Notes: generated by a model not told the origin, from the letters alone. A stretch of DNA of 64,000 bases from Pseudomonas taeanensis MS-3 (GCF_000498575.2 NZ_AWSQ01000009.1:62001-126000), one strand, 5' to 3'; positions 51,235 to 60,543 are shown, counted from the stretch's first letter. Made by a program: numbers and translations.

Positions 51235-52218
51235 TTACTCGGCTACCAGGCCAAACTCTTCGCCCAGCTTGCGATAATCCTCAACCTGCTTCTTCACCAG
51301 ATCGTTCAACGCCTGGCCAGTGACATTCAGCGGGAGCACATCGCGATCTTGCAGGTACTGCTGGAACTCTTCGGAACTTTGCAGTTTGGCAAAAGCCGCC
51401 TTCCACCAGTCGAGGTCTTCTTGCTTGACCTCAGGGCCCATGTAATAGCCACGGATCAACGGCCATTGAATGTCATAGCCTTGCTCTTTGGCAGTGGGGA
51501 CCGATGCCAGTTCGCCTGGCAAGCGTTCCTCGCTGTAGACCACCAGCGCGCGGATCTTGTTGCCGCGCTGGGCGCGGATTTCACTGGCACTTCCGGTCAC
51601 CAGGTCGACGTGCTTGCCCATCAACGCCATGTAATGCTCGGCGCCGCCTTCGAAAGCCGCGTAGCGCAGTTCACGCGGATCGACGCCGGCAGCCTTGGCC
51701 AGCAGGGCAATCTTCGCCCAGCCCTGGCCACCGATGCTGCCACCGCCTCCGACGGTAATGCTCTTGGGGTCTTTCTTCAGCGCCTGGATCACATCGTCGA
51801 GGGTCTTGAACGGCGAATCCTCGCGCACTGCCAGGGTGCCGTAGTCGGTACCGATAGTGGTCAACCACTGCACCGAGTTTTCGTCGTAGCGACCGTATTT
51901 GCCCAGCGCCAAATTGAGCAGCGAGGCGCCGGAGAAGGCGATCAGAGTTCCGGATTCGTCACGGCGGTTGGCCGCGATAGCGTTATAGGCCACCGCTCCG
52001 ATGCCGCCGGGCATATAAGTGACGCGCATCGGTGAATCGAGCAGGTGATGATCCTTGAGACCGGCCTGGGCCAGTTTACAGGTCATGTCGAAACCACCGC
52101 CGGGCTTGCTCGGGGCGATGCACTCGGGACGCGAGGGCTCGCCGGCTTGAGCGTTAACGCTACCCAGCATCAAGGCGCAGGCGAGGGGCAGGAATTTGCT
52201 GAGGGTGACTGTTTTCAT
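51235..52218 (-). CDS. tctC: Tripartite tricarboxylate transporter substrate-binding protein TctC
   Basis: A 327-residue periplasmic binding protein with a signal peptide ending near VNAQA. It contains KPGGGFDMTCKLAQAG and YMPGGIGAVAYNAI, the TctC/Bug-type ligand region. Family members bind citrate or other carboxylates; the ligand here is unknown. AGGAA precedes the ATG. Confidence 0.9.
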   Translation of the reverse strand: MKTVTLSKFLPLACALMLGSVNAQAGEPSRPECIAPSKPGGGFDMTCKLAQAGLKDHHLLDSPMRVTYMPGGIGAVAYNAIAANRRDESGTLIAFSGASLLNLALGKYGRYDENSVQWLTTIGTDYGTLAVREDSPFKTLDDVIQALKKDPKSITVGGGGSIGGQGWAKIALLAKAAGVDPRELRYAAFEGGAEHYMALMGKHVDLVTGSASEIRAQRGNKIRALVVYSEERLPGELASVPTAKEQGYDIQWPLIRGYYMGPEVKQEDLDWWKAAFAKLQSSEEFQQYLQDRDVLPLNVTGQALNDLVKKQVEDYRKLGEEFGLVAE

Positions 52219-52285
52219 GGTTGCGTTCCTGTTTTTGGATTTGTTTGCAGGAGTTGGGCGCCGTCTTACTAGCACGCCACGATTG

Positions 52286-52321
52286 GGCTGGGAGTCAAGT
52301 AGCTTTCGTCGCCTCCCAGCC
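52286..52321. repeat. Intercistronic hairpin between oprD-like and tctC genes
   Basis: GGCTGGGAG and CTCCCAGCC pair perfectly over nine bases around an 18-base loop. No T-run follows on either strand, so it may stabilise the porin message or weaken read-through into tctC. Confidence 0.55.
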
Positions 52322-52347
52322 AGGAGCCTGGTTGCAGGCGGTTTCGA

Positions 52348-53673
52348 TCAGAAGAAGCGATAGGTGTAATCGACGTAGAAACGGTGGTCGGTATCGTCCT
52401 CCTTCACTCCATCCAGGCGGCCGGTCTTATCCGAGTGGTAGTCGAGGTAGGTGTAACGAACCGCCAGGCCTTTGATCACTGGGACCTGGTAGGTCAGATC
52501 GAAGGCCCATTCGTTCTCGTCCGCTTCGCCGAGGGCCGCGTTGGCGCTGTTCTTGGCATCGCTGCCGTCCTTGTAGCTGACGACGGTCTTCAGGCCTTTG
52601 ATATGGTCGTTCCAGTCGTAGCCCGCGGAGAGCATCCAGACCTGTTCATTGTCGTTGCTGAAGTCGGCCAGCACTCCACCGGTTGGGAAGGGGTTGCTGC
52701 CGTGATCGCCGGCAAAGTTGTCTTCGATCCAGGCACCGTCGAACTTCGCGACTGCTGCGCCCAGTTCCACGTTGCCCAGTTTCCAGTTGGCGGCGACATA
52801 GATGCCTTGGCCGTCGTTGTCGCTGTCGGTCACGCCCTGCTTCGCACCCAGTACATCTTCATCGTCCAGTTCGCCGCTTTCGGAGCCGGTGACGAACAGC
52901 TTGCCGTCATCGCTGGAGGTGTGAATGCCACCGGTCAACTTGAGGCTGGACTGGGCACTTAATTTAAAGTCGTACGAGGCGACCAGGCCGGTCTTCTTCA
53001 GGAAGTCCTGCGCGCGTAGATGTTCCAGGTTGAGGCTGAACGGGCCGCTCGTATAGCTGGCGCCGAAGTTGTCGATGTAATCGATGGCGCCATCGGAGGA
53101 GGTATCGGTCTTGAACGCTTCGAAGGCGCTATCCGAGCGTGACGACCACTCGTTATAGCGAGCCCCATACAGATTCAGACCCTTGAGCGGCATGACCTGG
53201 AAGCTGCCGCCTGAGAAAGTGTTTGGCACGGCGCGGCTACCCGAGCTGGAAAGCAGCATGGTCTTGTGCAGCTGGCGGCCGAGCTTGGCGGTGGCCAGAT
53301 CCTGATATTTGAGCTTGACGAACGCCTGCGCGACTTGACCGAAGGAGTCATGCAGCTCGCCGTTGTTGTCGACCGAAAGCACGTCGGAGGTATTCTTGCC
53401 GCTGTTGTCCAGCTTGTTGACGCTGTAGCCGGAGACACCGACACCGATCACATCGGCAAAATAGGGCGACTCGTAGTTGAGTTGCAAACCCAGAGCCGAC
53501 TGCGTGCGATCGCTGCTGTCAGTTTCAAAATCGCGATCGAAGTGGATGCCACGCGCCTTCAGCTCCAGGGAGTGGCCACCGGTGTCCAGAGCCGTGGCGC
53601 TGAGCGGCAAAATCAGGCTGGCGGTAAGCGCCGCGGTCTGCCCGAAGGTGATCTTATTCTTATTGGAACGCAT
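52348..53673 (-). CDS. OprD-family outer-membrane porin
   Basis: A 441-residue porin with a signal peptide ending near SATAL and a C-terminal aromatic strand (FYVDYTYRFF). OprD-type stretches include HSLELKARGIHFDRDF and RQLHKTMLLSSSGSRAVPNTF. Together with TctABC it should admit an organic acid, as OpdH does for aconitate in P. aeruginosa. GGAGAG precedes the ATG. Confidence 0.9.
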   Translation of the reverse strand: MRSNKNKITFGQTAALTASLILPLSATALDTGGHSLELKARGIHFDRDFETDSSDRTQSALGLQLNYESPYFADVIGVGVSGYSVNKLDNSGKNTSDVLSVDNNGELHDSFGQVAQAFVKLKYQDLATAKLGRQLHKTMLLSSSGSRAVPNTFSGGSFQVMPLKGLNLYGARYNEWSSRSDSAFEAFKTDTSSDGAIDYIDNFGASYTSGPFSLNLEHLRAQDFLKKTGLVASYDFKLSAQSSLKLTGGIHTSSDDGKLFVTGSESGELDDEDVLGAKQGVTDSDNDGQGIYVAANWKLGNVELGAAVAKFDGAWIEDNFAGDHGSNPFPTGGVLADFSNDNEQVWMLSAGYDWNDHIKGLKTVVSYKDGSDAKNSANAALGEADENEWAFDLTYQVPVIKGLAVRYTYLDYHSDKTGRLDGVKEDDTDHRFYVDYTYRFF

Positions 53674-53769
53674 CGCTACTCTCCGTTGCGGGTAATGACC
53701 CCGCCAAGGCCGGGTCGAGTCAGTGGTAACCGGGGCAGGCGTCAGGGGCTGCCTGCGAATTGATTGCGT

Positions 53770-54837
53770 TTACCGACGAGTGCTGGGCACGTACACGTCA
53801 CCGGTGAACAGGCGGCGCGCGGTGCGGATCAGCGAGGCACGCATGGTTTCGGGCGAGTCGCCTGTGGTCGGCTCCAGCGAGACCTCGATTTGCCCACCAG
53901 CGTGCTCGAGCCTGACCAAAGCGGCGCCGTTGACCGGTGCCAGGTCGTGGGCAATGCTTCCCGGCAGCGCACAGGCACTAGCCAGGCCGATAGCCCCAGT
54001 GGCGGCTAGGGAGCGGTGGCAGTTGTGCGGCATGAAGTAACGGGTGTTGAGTGCGCCGCCGTTACGCGACGGGGACAGCAGTACAGGTTTGGGGATGACC
54101 ATCTGCGACACGTCACCAAGCCCCATCGCCCGTCCGGCCTGCAAGCGAATGCTCTCCAGGCGCGCCAGCAGCCCGCTGTCGGCATCTAGTTCGGCGGGGC
54201 TTTCGTAGCCGGTCTTGCCTAGCGCGTCGGCATGCATCATCACCATAGGCATGGCCATGTCGATGCAGGTCACCTCGACCCCGTCGAAGCAATCACGTAC
54301 CTGCCCGGTGGGCAGCAGACGGCCGGTCTTGGCCCCGGCAGCATCAAGGAAGGTCAGTTTGATCGGAGCCGCGCTGCCGGGCACGCCATCGATGTAGGTA
54401 TCGCCCTCATAGCGTACCCGGCCGTTGGGCGTCAGTACTTCAGAGTCGATCAGGGTGTTGGTGTTGACATTACGGATGCGCACCCGGGTGACCGGTGCCG
54501 CGGCATTGACCAGGCCATGCTCGATGGCGAACGGGCCGATGGCGCAGAGCATATTTCCGCAATTCGGTGCCGTGTCGACACGCCGCTGGGTCACCATTAC
54601 CTGAACGAACAGATAGTCGACATCCGCATCTGGATGGCTGGAGGTGCTTACAATCGCGACCTTGCTGGTCTGGGCACTGCCTCCGCCGATACCGTCGATC
54701 TCCAGTTCATGACCCGAACCCATGATTTTCAGCAGAAGCTCATCGCGTTGGGCGGGATCGCTCGGCAGGTGGTTAGCGAGGAACACGGGACCTCTGGAGG
54801 TACCGCCGCGCATAAGAACGCAAGGAATGGCTTGCAT
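53770..54837 (-). CDS. PrpF/GalD-family isomerase or tautomerase
   Basis: A 355-residue protein of the PrpF fold. It has MRGGTSRGPVFL near residue 9, GGGSAQTSKVAIV near residue 52 and APNCGNMLCAIGPFA near residue 90, where family members hold the catalytic Lys and Cys. Relatives isomerise 2-methylaconitate or 4-oxalomesaconate. With a tricarboxylate importer next to it, an aconitate-like substrate is likely. GGAGA precedes the ATG; first gene of the operon. Confidence 0.88.
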   Translation of the reverse strand: MQAIPCVLMRGGTSRGPVFLANHLPSDPAQRDELLLKIMGSGHELEIDGIGGGSAQTSKVAIVSTSSHPDADVDYLFVQVMVTQRRVDTAPNCGNMLCAIGPFAIEHGLVNAAAPVTRVRIRNVNTNTLIDSEVLTPNGRVRYEGDTYIDGVPGSAAPIKLTFLDAAGAKTGRLLPTGQVRDCFDGVEVTCIDMAMPMVMMHADALGKTGYESPAELDADSGLLARLESIRLQAGRAMGLGDVSQMVIPKPVLLSPSRNGGALNTRYFMPHNCHRSLAATGAIGLASACALPGSIAHDLAPVNGAALVRLEHAGGQIEVSLEPTTGDSPETMRASLIRTARRLFTGDVYVPSTRR

Positions 54838-55014
54838 GATGTCTCCGCTGCAATAAAGCTGTCGTTTGTTGCGTTTGACAAATACTGCGCGGTGGCTTTT
54901 GATTTGTAAATTGCATATATTCTTAATATTATTGCTTAATACGCATTAATGTCTTTGCAACACTGACCAGATCGCTGCGACCCCGGAAAATTCGAAGTTC
55001 GTCTTCCTATGGTC

Positions 55015-55050
55015 GATAATTATCTAGCAATAAAACTTTCTATTGATAAT
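55015..55050. promoter_or_regulatory. AT-rich palindromes, putative LysR operator
   Basis: GATAATTATC (55015-55024) is a perfect palindrome, and ATTATC at 55019 pairs with GATAAT at 55045-55050. They sit directly before the LysR gene, in the divergent spacer facing the PrpF-like gene. The spacer is much richer in A+T than its surroundings. Confidence 0.4.
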
Positions 55051-55058
55051 GGTGGTGC

Positions 55059-55976
55059 ATGAATTACGAGCTGCAAGACCTACGCGCCTTCGTGAAAATT
55101 GCCGAACTAGGCAGTTTTCACGAAGCCGCCACAGCTATCCACCTGTCGCAACCAGCGTTGACCAGGCGTATGCAGAAGCTGGAGGAAGGGCTGGGCACCC
55201 AATTGCTCGATAGAACGACGCGTCGAGTTAGCCTGACTGCGGTAGGTCGCGACTTTCTACCCAAGGCTCAGCGTCTGCTGGATGATTTCGAACGATCGAT
55301 CTTGGGCATCCAGGAGTTGGCTGAGAGGCAATCGGGGCAGGTGACGCTCGCGTGTATTCCCACCGCAGCTTTCTACTTCCTGCCGACGGTGATCCGCGAA
55401 TTCAACCGCCAATATCCCAAGATCCGCATCCGTATTCTCGATTTGAGCGCTCATGAGGGCCTGGAGGCCGTGCTGCGAGGCGAAGCGGATTTCGGCATCA
55501 ATATGCTCAGTGGTCAGAGCGCCGAGATCGACTTCACCCCATTGGTGAACGAGCCCTTCGTGCTGGCCTGTCGCCGTGACCATCCTCTGGCCAACCAACC
55601 ACAAGTTGCCTGGCGCGAGCTCAGCGATTACCGACTGATCGGCGTCGGCCGCCTGAGTGGCAACCGCATGCTCCTGGATCATGGCCTGGCCCATCTGGAC
55701 TGGCGGCCCAGCTGGTTTTACGAGGTTCAACACCTGTCGACCTCACTGGGCATGGTCGAGGCCGGCCTCGGCGTCGCGGCGCTACCCAGCCTGGCCATGC
55801 CGGCCGATGATCACCCGATCCTGGTCCAGTTGCCGCTGGTCGATCCAGTCATCAGCAGGACAATCGGCCTAGTGCGTCGTCACGGCTCGTCACTGTCACC
55901 CGCGGCGGAGAAGTTCGTCGACACACTGTTACGCCAGTGGCCCGGCTACACCTCTTTGGGGGATCGCCTAAAGTGA
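55059..55976 (+). CDS. LysR-family regulator, divergent from the PrpF/OprD/Tct operon
   Basis: A 305-residue regulator with the N-terminal HTH (LQDLRAFVKIAELGSFHEAAT, SQPALTRRMQKLEEGLG) and a periplasmic-binding-like effector domain. Its position makes it the likely activator of the organic-acid operon. Effector unknown; a tricarboxylic acid is a reasonable guess. Confidence 0.9.
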   Translation: MNYELQDLRAFVKIAELGSFHEAATAIHLSQPALTRRMQKLEEGLGTQLLDRTTRRVSLTAVGRDFLPKAQRLLDDFERSILGIQELAERQSGQVTLACIPTAAFYFLPTVIREFNRQYPKIRIRILDLSAHEGLEAVLRGEADFGINMLSGQSAEIDFTPLVNEPFVLACRRDHPLANQPQVAWRELSDYRLIGVGRLSGNRMLLDHGLAHLDWRPSWFYEVQHLSTSLGMVEAGLGVAALPSLAMPADDHPILVQLPLVDPVISRTIGLVRRHGSSLSPAAEKFVDTLLRQWPGYTSLGDRLK

Positions 55977-56009
55977 GTGAGCTCGTTGGGTTGAGGGCAT
56001 TCCTAGTCC

Positions 56010-56195
56010 GGTCGAGTGGTAGGTACTGAGAGGCCCTGGCCGAACATGCGGCGCATCCTCGCAACTGACGGCGAGTTGAAGATGATGTTCGGACCCCGCC
56101 CCAGTTCGGTGAAGAAGTTCACGAAGTAGGTGCGACTCGGCAGCACGTCGAGCAGGATCATCGGTTCCAGGCATAAAACGCGCTGTAAACGCCTG
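56010..56195 (-). pseudogene. Fragment of a LysR-family gene
   Basis: The minus-strand translation LEPMILLDVLPSRTYFV, followed by FTELG, PNI, SPS, GQG and TRP in register, closely matches the middle of the intact LysR protein at 60948-61862. The DNA also aligns over about 180 bases. The HTH-coding part and the C-terminus are missing, so it is a dead piece. Confidence 0.85.
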
Positions 56196-56290
56196 CTCGC
56201 AGAACGCTATGTAGAGGTTGGAGAGCGTCATTGTTTGGGAGTAGAGGATCAGTTGCGCAAACTACTCTGCGCTGTGCCTTGACCCGCAGC

Positions 56291-56403
56291 GAGCCTACTC
56301 AGGTCTAGCCACCGACCCGCGCAGTCAAGTGGCCGAACTGCTGGCACTGATCAGCGCCAGCCGCGAGTTCGGTACAGCCTCATTCGGCACCGAGGCGGCC
56401 TAA
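56291..56403 (+). pseudogene. Fragment of an argE-like gene
   Basis: The plus-strand translation SGLATDPRSQVAELLALIS, then SREFGTASFGTEAA and a stop, matches residues about 300-335 of the argE-like protein at 44637-45794. A one-base loss in GAGGGCGGCC to GAGGCGGCC ends the frame. It points away from the LysR fragment on its left. Confidence 0.85.
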
Positions 56404-56506
56404 CCGGTTGAATCCCCTCCCCAAAAAAGCAAGCAGTCACAAACTTCTATGAAATTACTTCCTGCCATTCGCTTCAGAGCAACTCATAGGATAGGTATCG
56501 CCGCAT

Positions 56507-58042
56507 TCAACCTATCATAGGCTCTGGCTGGCTGGCTGGCTGGCTGGCCGTGGCTAGGGCGACGCAAGACGCTGCCAGCACGCTGGTCGGGTCAACCAGC
56601 GGGAGCACAGTTTGTGCTGCGGTCGGCAACTCGATCAGCGGCAGCTCGGTGCAGCCAAGGATCACGGCTTGCGCGCCTTTGTCCACCATATAGGCAATTG
56701 CCGCGGCGAGGTCTTCACTACAGCGTCCCGAGGTATATCCAGCCTTCACCCCTTCATCGCCGTATATGGCGGCCATAACTCGTTTCTGTACCGACTCATC
56801 GGGGACGAGGAGATCGAGACCGGAGCCCAGAAATGCCTCATGGTAAACGCCGCTAGCGACGGTACCGGAGGTGGCCAGCAAGCCAACACGGCTGACGCCC
56901 GGTAAGCTGCGCTGGATATGCGTCTTCACTTCGCTAAGCATGTTCAAAATTGGCACATCCAAGTGCGGCTGAATCTTTTCGACGAAGGCATGGGCGGTGT
57001 TACAGGGAATGACTATCACGTCAGCTCCGCCCGCCTCGAGCCTCTTGCCGGTAGCCAGTAGAGCAATTGTCGGGTCTTCTCCACCGGCCAGGAGGTTCGC
57101 CGTACGATCGGGAATCTGTGGATTCTGTTCAACCAGCATCTTTATGTGGTCCTGATCGCACGCCGCCTTGGTCAGCTGAACAACCTTGCGCATGAAATCG
57201 ACCGTTGCCGCCGGCCCAACGCCGCCGACTACACCGACTTTGAACATGTGCTTTGGCTGCCTTGCGCCGAACGCCTGGGCATATTCGGCATAGGCTTGAT
57301 TGGCATCAATGACCGGCGCAGCAACGCGATCACGCAGGGCCTCAATGAATACGGGTATTTCCGTCAAGCCGGGAACGATCACCTCGGCCCCAAGCTGGAG
57401 CAGATTTTCGCAGGCCTTGGCGAGTCTATCGACGCTAAGAAGGTCATGGTGGCCGCTGCGGATACCGTGCGGTCCATAGACCGCCGCCATCAGTTCATCT
57501 GCTTGCACCTGAGAGTCGGGATAGACGATTTTCCATTGATCACCGAGCGCCCGCTCAAAAAGCCCCGAGTTCCTAACGAAACTTGACGTCAGTACGCCGA
57601 TCGAGCGCGTATCAGGGTAATCCCGCTGTATTCGCACACGCAGTGCATCCAGCAGGTTCACTACGGCCAAACCCAGTTCGGGTCTGAGCTCATCGAGAAA
57701 ACAGTGGGAAACGAAGCAGGGCACTAGTGCAATATCAACCCCACTACGCTCCATGCTTCTCAGCGTGTCGTACACATAAAACTTCCGTCGTGTCGCGTCG
57801 TAGTCTTCGTCGGCTGCCAGTCCTATGTCGACAAACGGATGCTGCTCAAAGGCAATATCGAACTGTTGCTGGGGTGTGGTCTTTATAAACTTGAGCAGCG
57901 TATCCACTCCAGCAACAGCGCCTAGCCCACCAACAACACCATACTTTTTTGGAGTAGCGACGCTCGTCATTTTTCTTGCCATGGGTAGATCTACCTGCCT
58001 GCGAAGTACCGGGGCAGCGAGAGCCGCCCCAGCGAGAATCAT
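56507..58042 (-). CDS. Fused double Asp/Glu racemase-family protein
   Basis: A 511-residue protein made of two Asp/Glu/hydantoin racemase domains (residues about 33-265 and 270-495). The C-terminal domain has both catalytic cysteines (VIPCNTAHAF and ILGCTELPLI). The N-terminal one keeps PCFVSHCF but has GLTEIP in place of GCTE, so it is probably not a racemase on its own. The ATG at 58042 overlaps the symporter stop (ATGA); starts at 57982 or 57970 are alternatives. The last codons cover a TGGC repeat. Confidence 0.85.
   Translation of the reverse strand: MILAGAALAAPVLRRQVDLPMARKMTSVATPKKYGVVGGLGAVAGVDTLLKFIKTTPQQQFDIAFEQHPFVDIGLAADEDYDATRRKFYVYDTLRSMERSGVDIALVPCFVSHCFLDELRPELGLAVVNLLDALRVRIQRDYPDTRSIGVLTSSFVRNSGLFERALGDQWKIVYPDSQVQADELMAAVYGPHGIRSGHHDLLSVDRLAKACENLLQLGAEVIVPGLTEIPVFIEALRDRVAAPVIDANQAYAEYAQAFGARQPKHMFKVGVVGGVGPAATVDFMRKVVQLTKAACDQDHIKMLVEQNPQIPDRTANLLAGGEDPTIALLATGKRLEAGGADVIVIPCNTAHAFVEKIQPHLDVPILNMLSEVKTHIQRSLPGVSRVGLLATSGTVASGVYHEAFLGSGLDLLVPDESVQKRVMAAIYGDEGVKAGYTSGRCSEDLAAAIAYMVDKGAQAVILGCTELPLIELPTAAQTVLPLVDPTSVLAASCVALATASQPASQPEPMIG
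56525..56548. repeat. Tetranucleotide repeat (TGGC)6 in the racemase 3' end
   Basis: Six exact copies of TGGC encode the Ser-Gln-Pro-Ala-rich tail of the racemase on the other strand. A change in copy number would shift the frame of the last residues and the stop. Confidence 0.85.
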
Positions 58043-59361
58043 GCTTTGACCGGACTGACCTGCGTCGCAACGTCTGCCGACTTCAGCACCTGATGCGTGT
58101 CGTAAAGCCCCTCATCCAACTGTCCCTCGCTCTTGGCGACCAATACGGCGACCGCACAGTCACCCATGACGTTCACCGAGGTGCGGGCCATATCGAGTAT
58201 CCGGTCGATGCCGGCGATAATTGCCACACCTTCCAGTGGCAGGCCGACCGAGGTCAGTACCAGCGACAGCATGATCAGGCCGGCGCCGGGAACCCCTGCG
58301 GTGCCGATCGATGCCAAGGTGGCGGTGAGGATGATGGTGGCGTACTGGACAAGGCTCAGATCGATGCCGTAGGCCTGGGCGATGAACAGGACACATACGC
58401 CTTGGTAGAGCGCCGTACCATCCATGTTGATGGTCGTGCCAAGCGGCAGCACGAAACTGGATACGCTGCGGGACACGCCCAGGTTGCGTTCAGCCGACAT
58501 CATCGTGATGGGCAGAGTACCGGCACTGGAGGTGCTGCTGAAGGCAACTATGGCCGGCTCGATCACGCCTTGGATGTAACGAATGGGATTAAGTCGTGCG
58601 ACGAACTTTATCAGCCCCGCATAGACAACTACTGCATGGATAAGGCAACCCAGATACACCGCACCAATTACTTTCGCCAGGGGCGCTAACAGTTCGAAAC
58701 CGTAAGTTCCGGCGACCCAAGTAATGAGAGCGAATACACCATAAGGCGCGAAGGCAATAATGATGCCGGTGAATTTGTAGAACACTTCAGCAAGAGCATC
58801 CATGAAAACCTTCACCGGCTTAGCGGTGTCACCGGCCAGGGTAATTGCCAAGCCGAACAGGATTGCAAAGACAATAATCTGCAATACATTGCCTTGAGCA
58901 AACGCAGCAACTGGATTGGCCGGAATCAGAGCGACCAGCGTGGCTACCAGACTCGGCGAATCCGCAGCGGTTACGGCTTGAGCCGCGCCCAGATCGATCC
59001 CTGTGCCCGGCTGAAAGATTGCAGCTAGCGCCAGACCAATCATGATGGCCACTGCTGTGGTGGCCAGATACAACAGCATCGCTTTCAGGCTGAGTCGGCC
59101 CATGGTGGACATGTCGCCCAAAGCAGTTACGCCACTGACCAGCGAGATGAAAATTAGCGGCACGATGAGCATTTTTATGCCGTTGAGAAAAAGATCGCCG
59201 ACAGGCTTCAGGCTCGCTGCATATTCACTGTTACCGGTTTGGTTAAGGGTAATGCCCAGTAGTAGTCCGAGAGTAAGGGCGATGAATATCTGTTTCCACA
59301 GAGGCATTCCTGTCCAGAATGAAAATAAGCCTCGAGCTGGCTGAGCGGATGAAGTGTTCAA
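58039..59361 (-). CDS. Dicarboxylate/amino acid:cation symporter (DAACS, GltP-like)
   Basis: A 440-residue membrane symporter. It has the serine-rich hairpin FSSTSSAGTLP near residue 270 and the substrate motif LGTTINMDGTALYQG near residue 305, with GVPGAGLIML later. It imports glutamate, aspartate or C4-dicarboxylates. The start is TTG with AGGAG at eight bases. It is translationally coupled to the racemase gene, which favours an acidic amino acid substrate. Confidence 0.9.
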   Translation of the reverse strand: MNTSSAQPARGLFSFWTGMPLWKQIFIALTLGLLLGITLNQTGNSEYAASLKPVGDLFLNGIKMLIVPLIFISLVSGVTALGDMSTMGRLSLKAMLLYLATTAVAIMIGLALAAIFQPGTGIDLGAAQAVTAADSPSLVATLVALIPANPVAAFAQGNVLQIIVFAILFGLAITLAGDTAKPVKVFMDALAEVFYKFTGIIIAFAPYGVFALITWVAGTYGFELLAPLAKVIGAVYLGCLIHAVVVYAGLIKFVARLNPIRYIQGVIEPAIVAFSSTSSAGTLPITMMSAERNLGVSRSVSSFVLPLGTTINMDGTALYQGVCVLFIAQAYGIDLSLVQYATIILTATLASIGTAGVPGAGLIMLSLVLTSVGLPLEGVAIIAGIDRILDMARTSVNVMGDCAVAVLVAKSEGQLDEGLYDTHQVLKSADVATQVSPVKA

Positions 59362-59634
59362 AATGGAAACTCCTGGTTTGTGAGCGCACGGTAATTATTG
59401 TTCTAGGCAGTAGAGCGTGTTCTACGGCAGAGTTTTTTTGTTCTTGGCGGGAGGGGAAACTGCCGGCCAAGATTTATACGCGCGCCCACCAAGGGATGCC
59501 CAATTCTTCTTTTTGATGAGCAATGCTTTTTGTGCATGGGATGGCAAGAGCGCCTTGATCCCGTAAAGTGACAGCTACGGATGTGATGGGTAACAGCGCT
59601 GAGGTTCAAGTGGACGAAGTAGCAGGCAAGGTCG

Positions 59635-60543
59635 ATGGAAGTTAACTGGCTAGAGGATTTCTTGACGCTAGCCATTACGCGGAATTTTTCGCGAGCTGCG
59701 GAGATGCGCAATGTGACGCAACCAGCCTTCAGCCGGCGTATCCAAACGCTGGAAGCCTGGGTTGGCGCGTCGCTGATTGATCGCAGCGTGTTTCCCATTA
59801 CCTTGACCCCTGCCGGCAAGGCGTTCCGTGGTACGGCCCAAGAAGTACTGCAGGCATTGCGTGATGGCCGGGAGGAAGTTCAGGGACTGGTGCCTAGGGG
59901 TGGCGGAGTGATCACCATTTCGGCATCACATACCCTCGCGGTGAGTTTCTTTGCCGATTGGCATGCGGAACTGCAACGCAACATCGGCCCGATCAAAGCA
60001 CGGGTGCAGGCCGACAATGTGGCGGCCTGTGCCGAGGCATTGATCTCGGGCACCTGCGACTTGATGCTGGCTTACAGCGATTCTGGCGTGGCGAATATTG
60101 TTGGTCTGGATCGATATCCCTCGGTCCTGCTGGCAAGCGATCGCCTGGTTCCAGTTAGCGCTCCAGGGGAGGATGGTGTCGCACTCCACTCATTGAGCGG
60201 CACGCGCTTGATCCCCTATTTGTGTTACCCCAGCAACAGTTTTCTTGGGCGAATGACTAGCTCGGTAGTGGAACGCGAAAGCCTGGACACAACCCTGGAG
60301 TATCGATTCGAATGTTCCATGGCCGATGTACTCAAGCGTGGAGCTATCGCCGGTGTCGGGTTGGCGTGGATCCCTGAGCGGGTGGTTCGGGATGAGCTCG
60401 CGTCTACAGCACTGGTACTGGCTGGAGAGGAGCGCCACACCATCTCGCTTGGAATCACCCTTTATCGCAAAGCGGGTAGTTGTAGCCCGGAAGTGGAGCG
60501 TATTTGGACGCTGGCCCTGGCGCGATCAGGATTCAGTATCTAG
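59635..60543 (+). CDS. LysR-family regulator (HypT/YjiE-like)
   Basis: A 302-residue regulator starting MEVNWLEDFLTLAITRNFSRAA with QPAFSRRIQTLEAWVG, the HTH style of the YjiE branch. It is divergent from the symporter/racemase pair across 273 bases and is its likely regulator. AAGG precedes the ATG. Confidence 0.88.
   Translation: MEVNWLEDFLTLAITRNFSRAAEMRNVTQPAFSRRIQTLEAWVGASLIDRSVFPITLTPAGKAFRGTAQEVLQALRDGREEVQGLVPRGGGVITISASHTLAVSFFADWHAELQRNIGPIKARVQADNVAACAEALISGTCDLMLAYSDSGVANIVGLDRYPSVLLASDRLVPVSAPGEDGVALHSLSGTRLIPYLCYPSNSFLGRMTSSVVERESLDTTLEYRFECSMADVLKRGAIAGVGLAWIPERVVRDELASTALVLAGEERHTISLGITLYRKAGSCSPEVERIWTLALARSGFSI

Noticed and set aside
55968..56231. 87-codon minus-strand frame beside the LysR gene
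   Set aside because: It does not follow the LysR-fragment frame through its length and has no family match; the real signal is the pseudogene fragment.
56521..56550. TGGC repeats as a CRISPR or satellite array
   Set aside because: Only six copies of four bases without spacers; a simple coding microsatellite.
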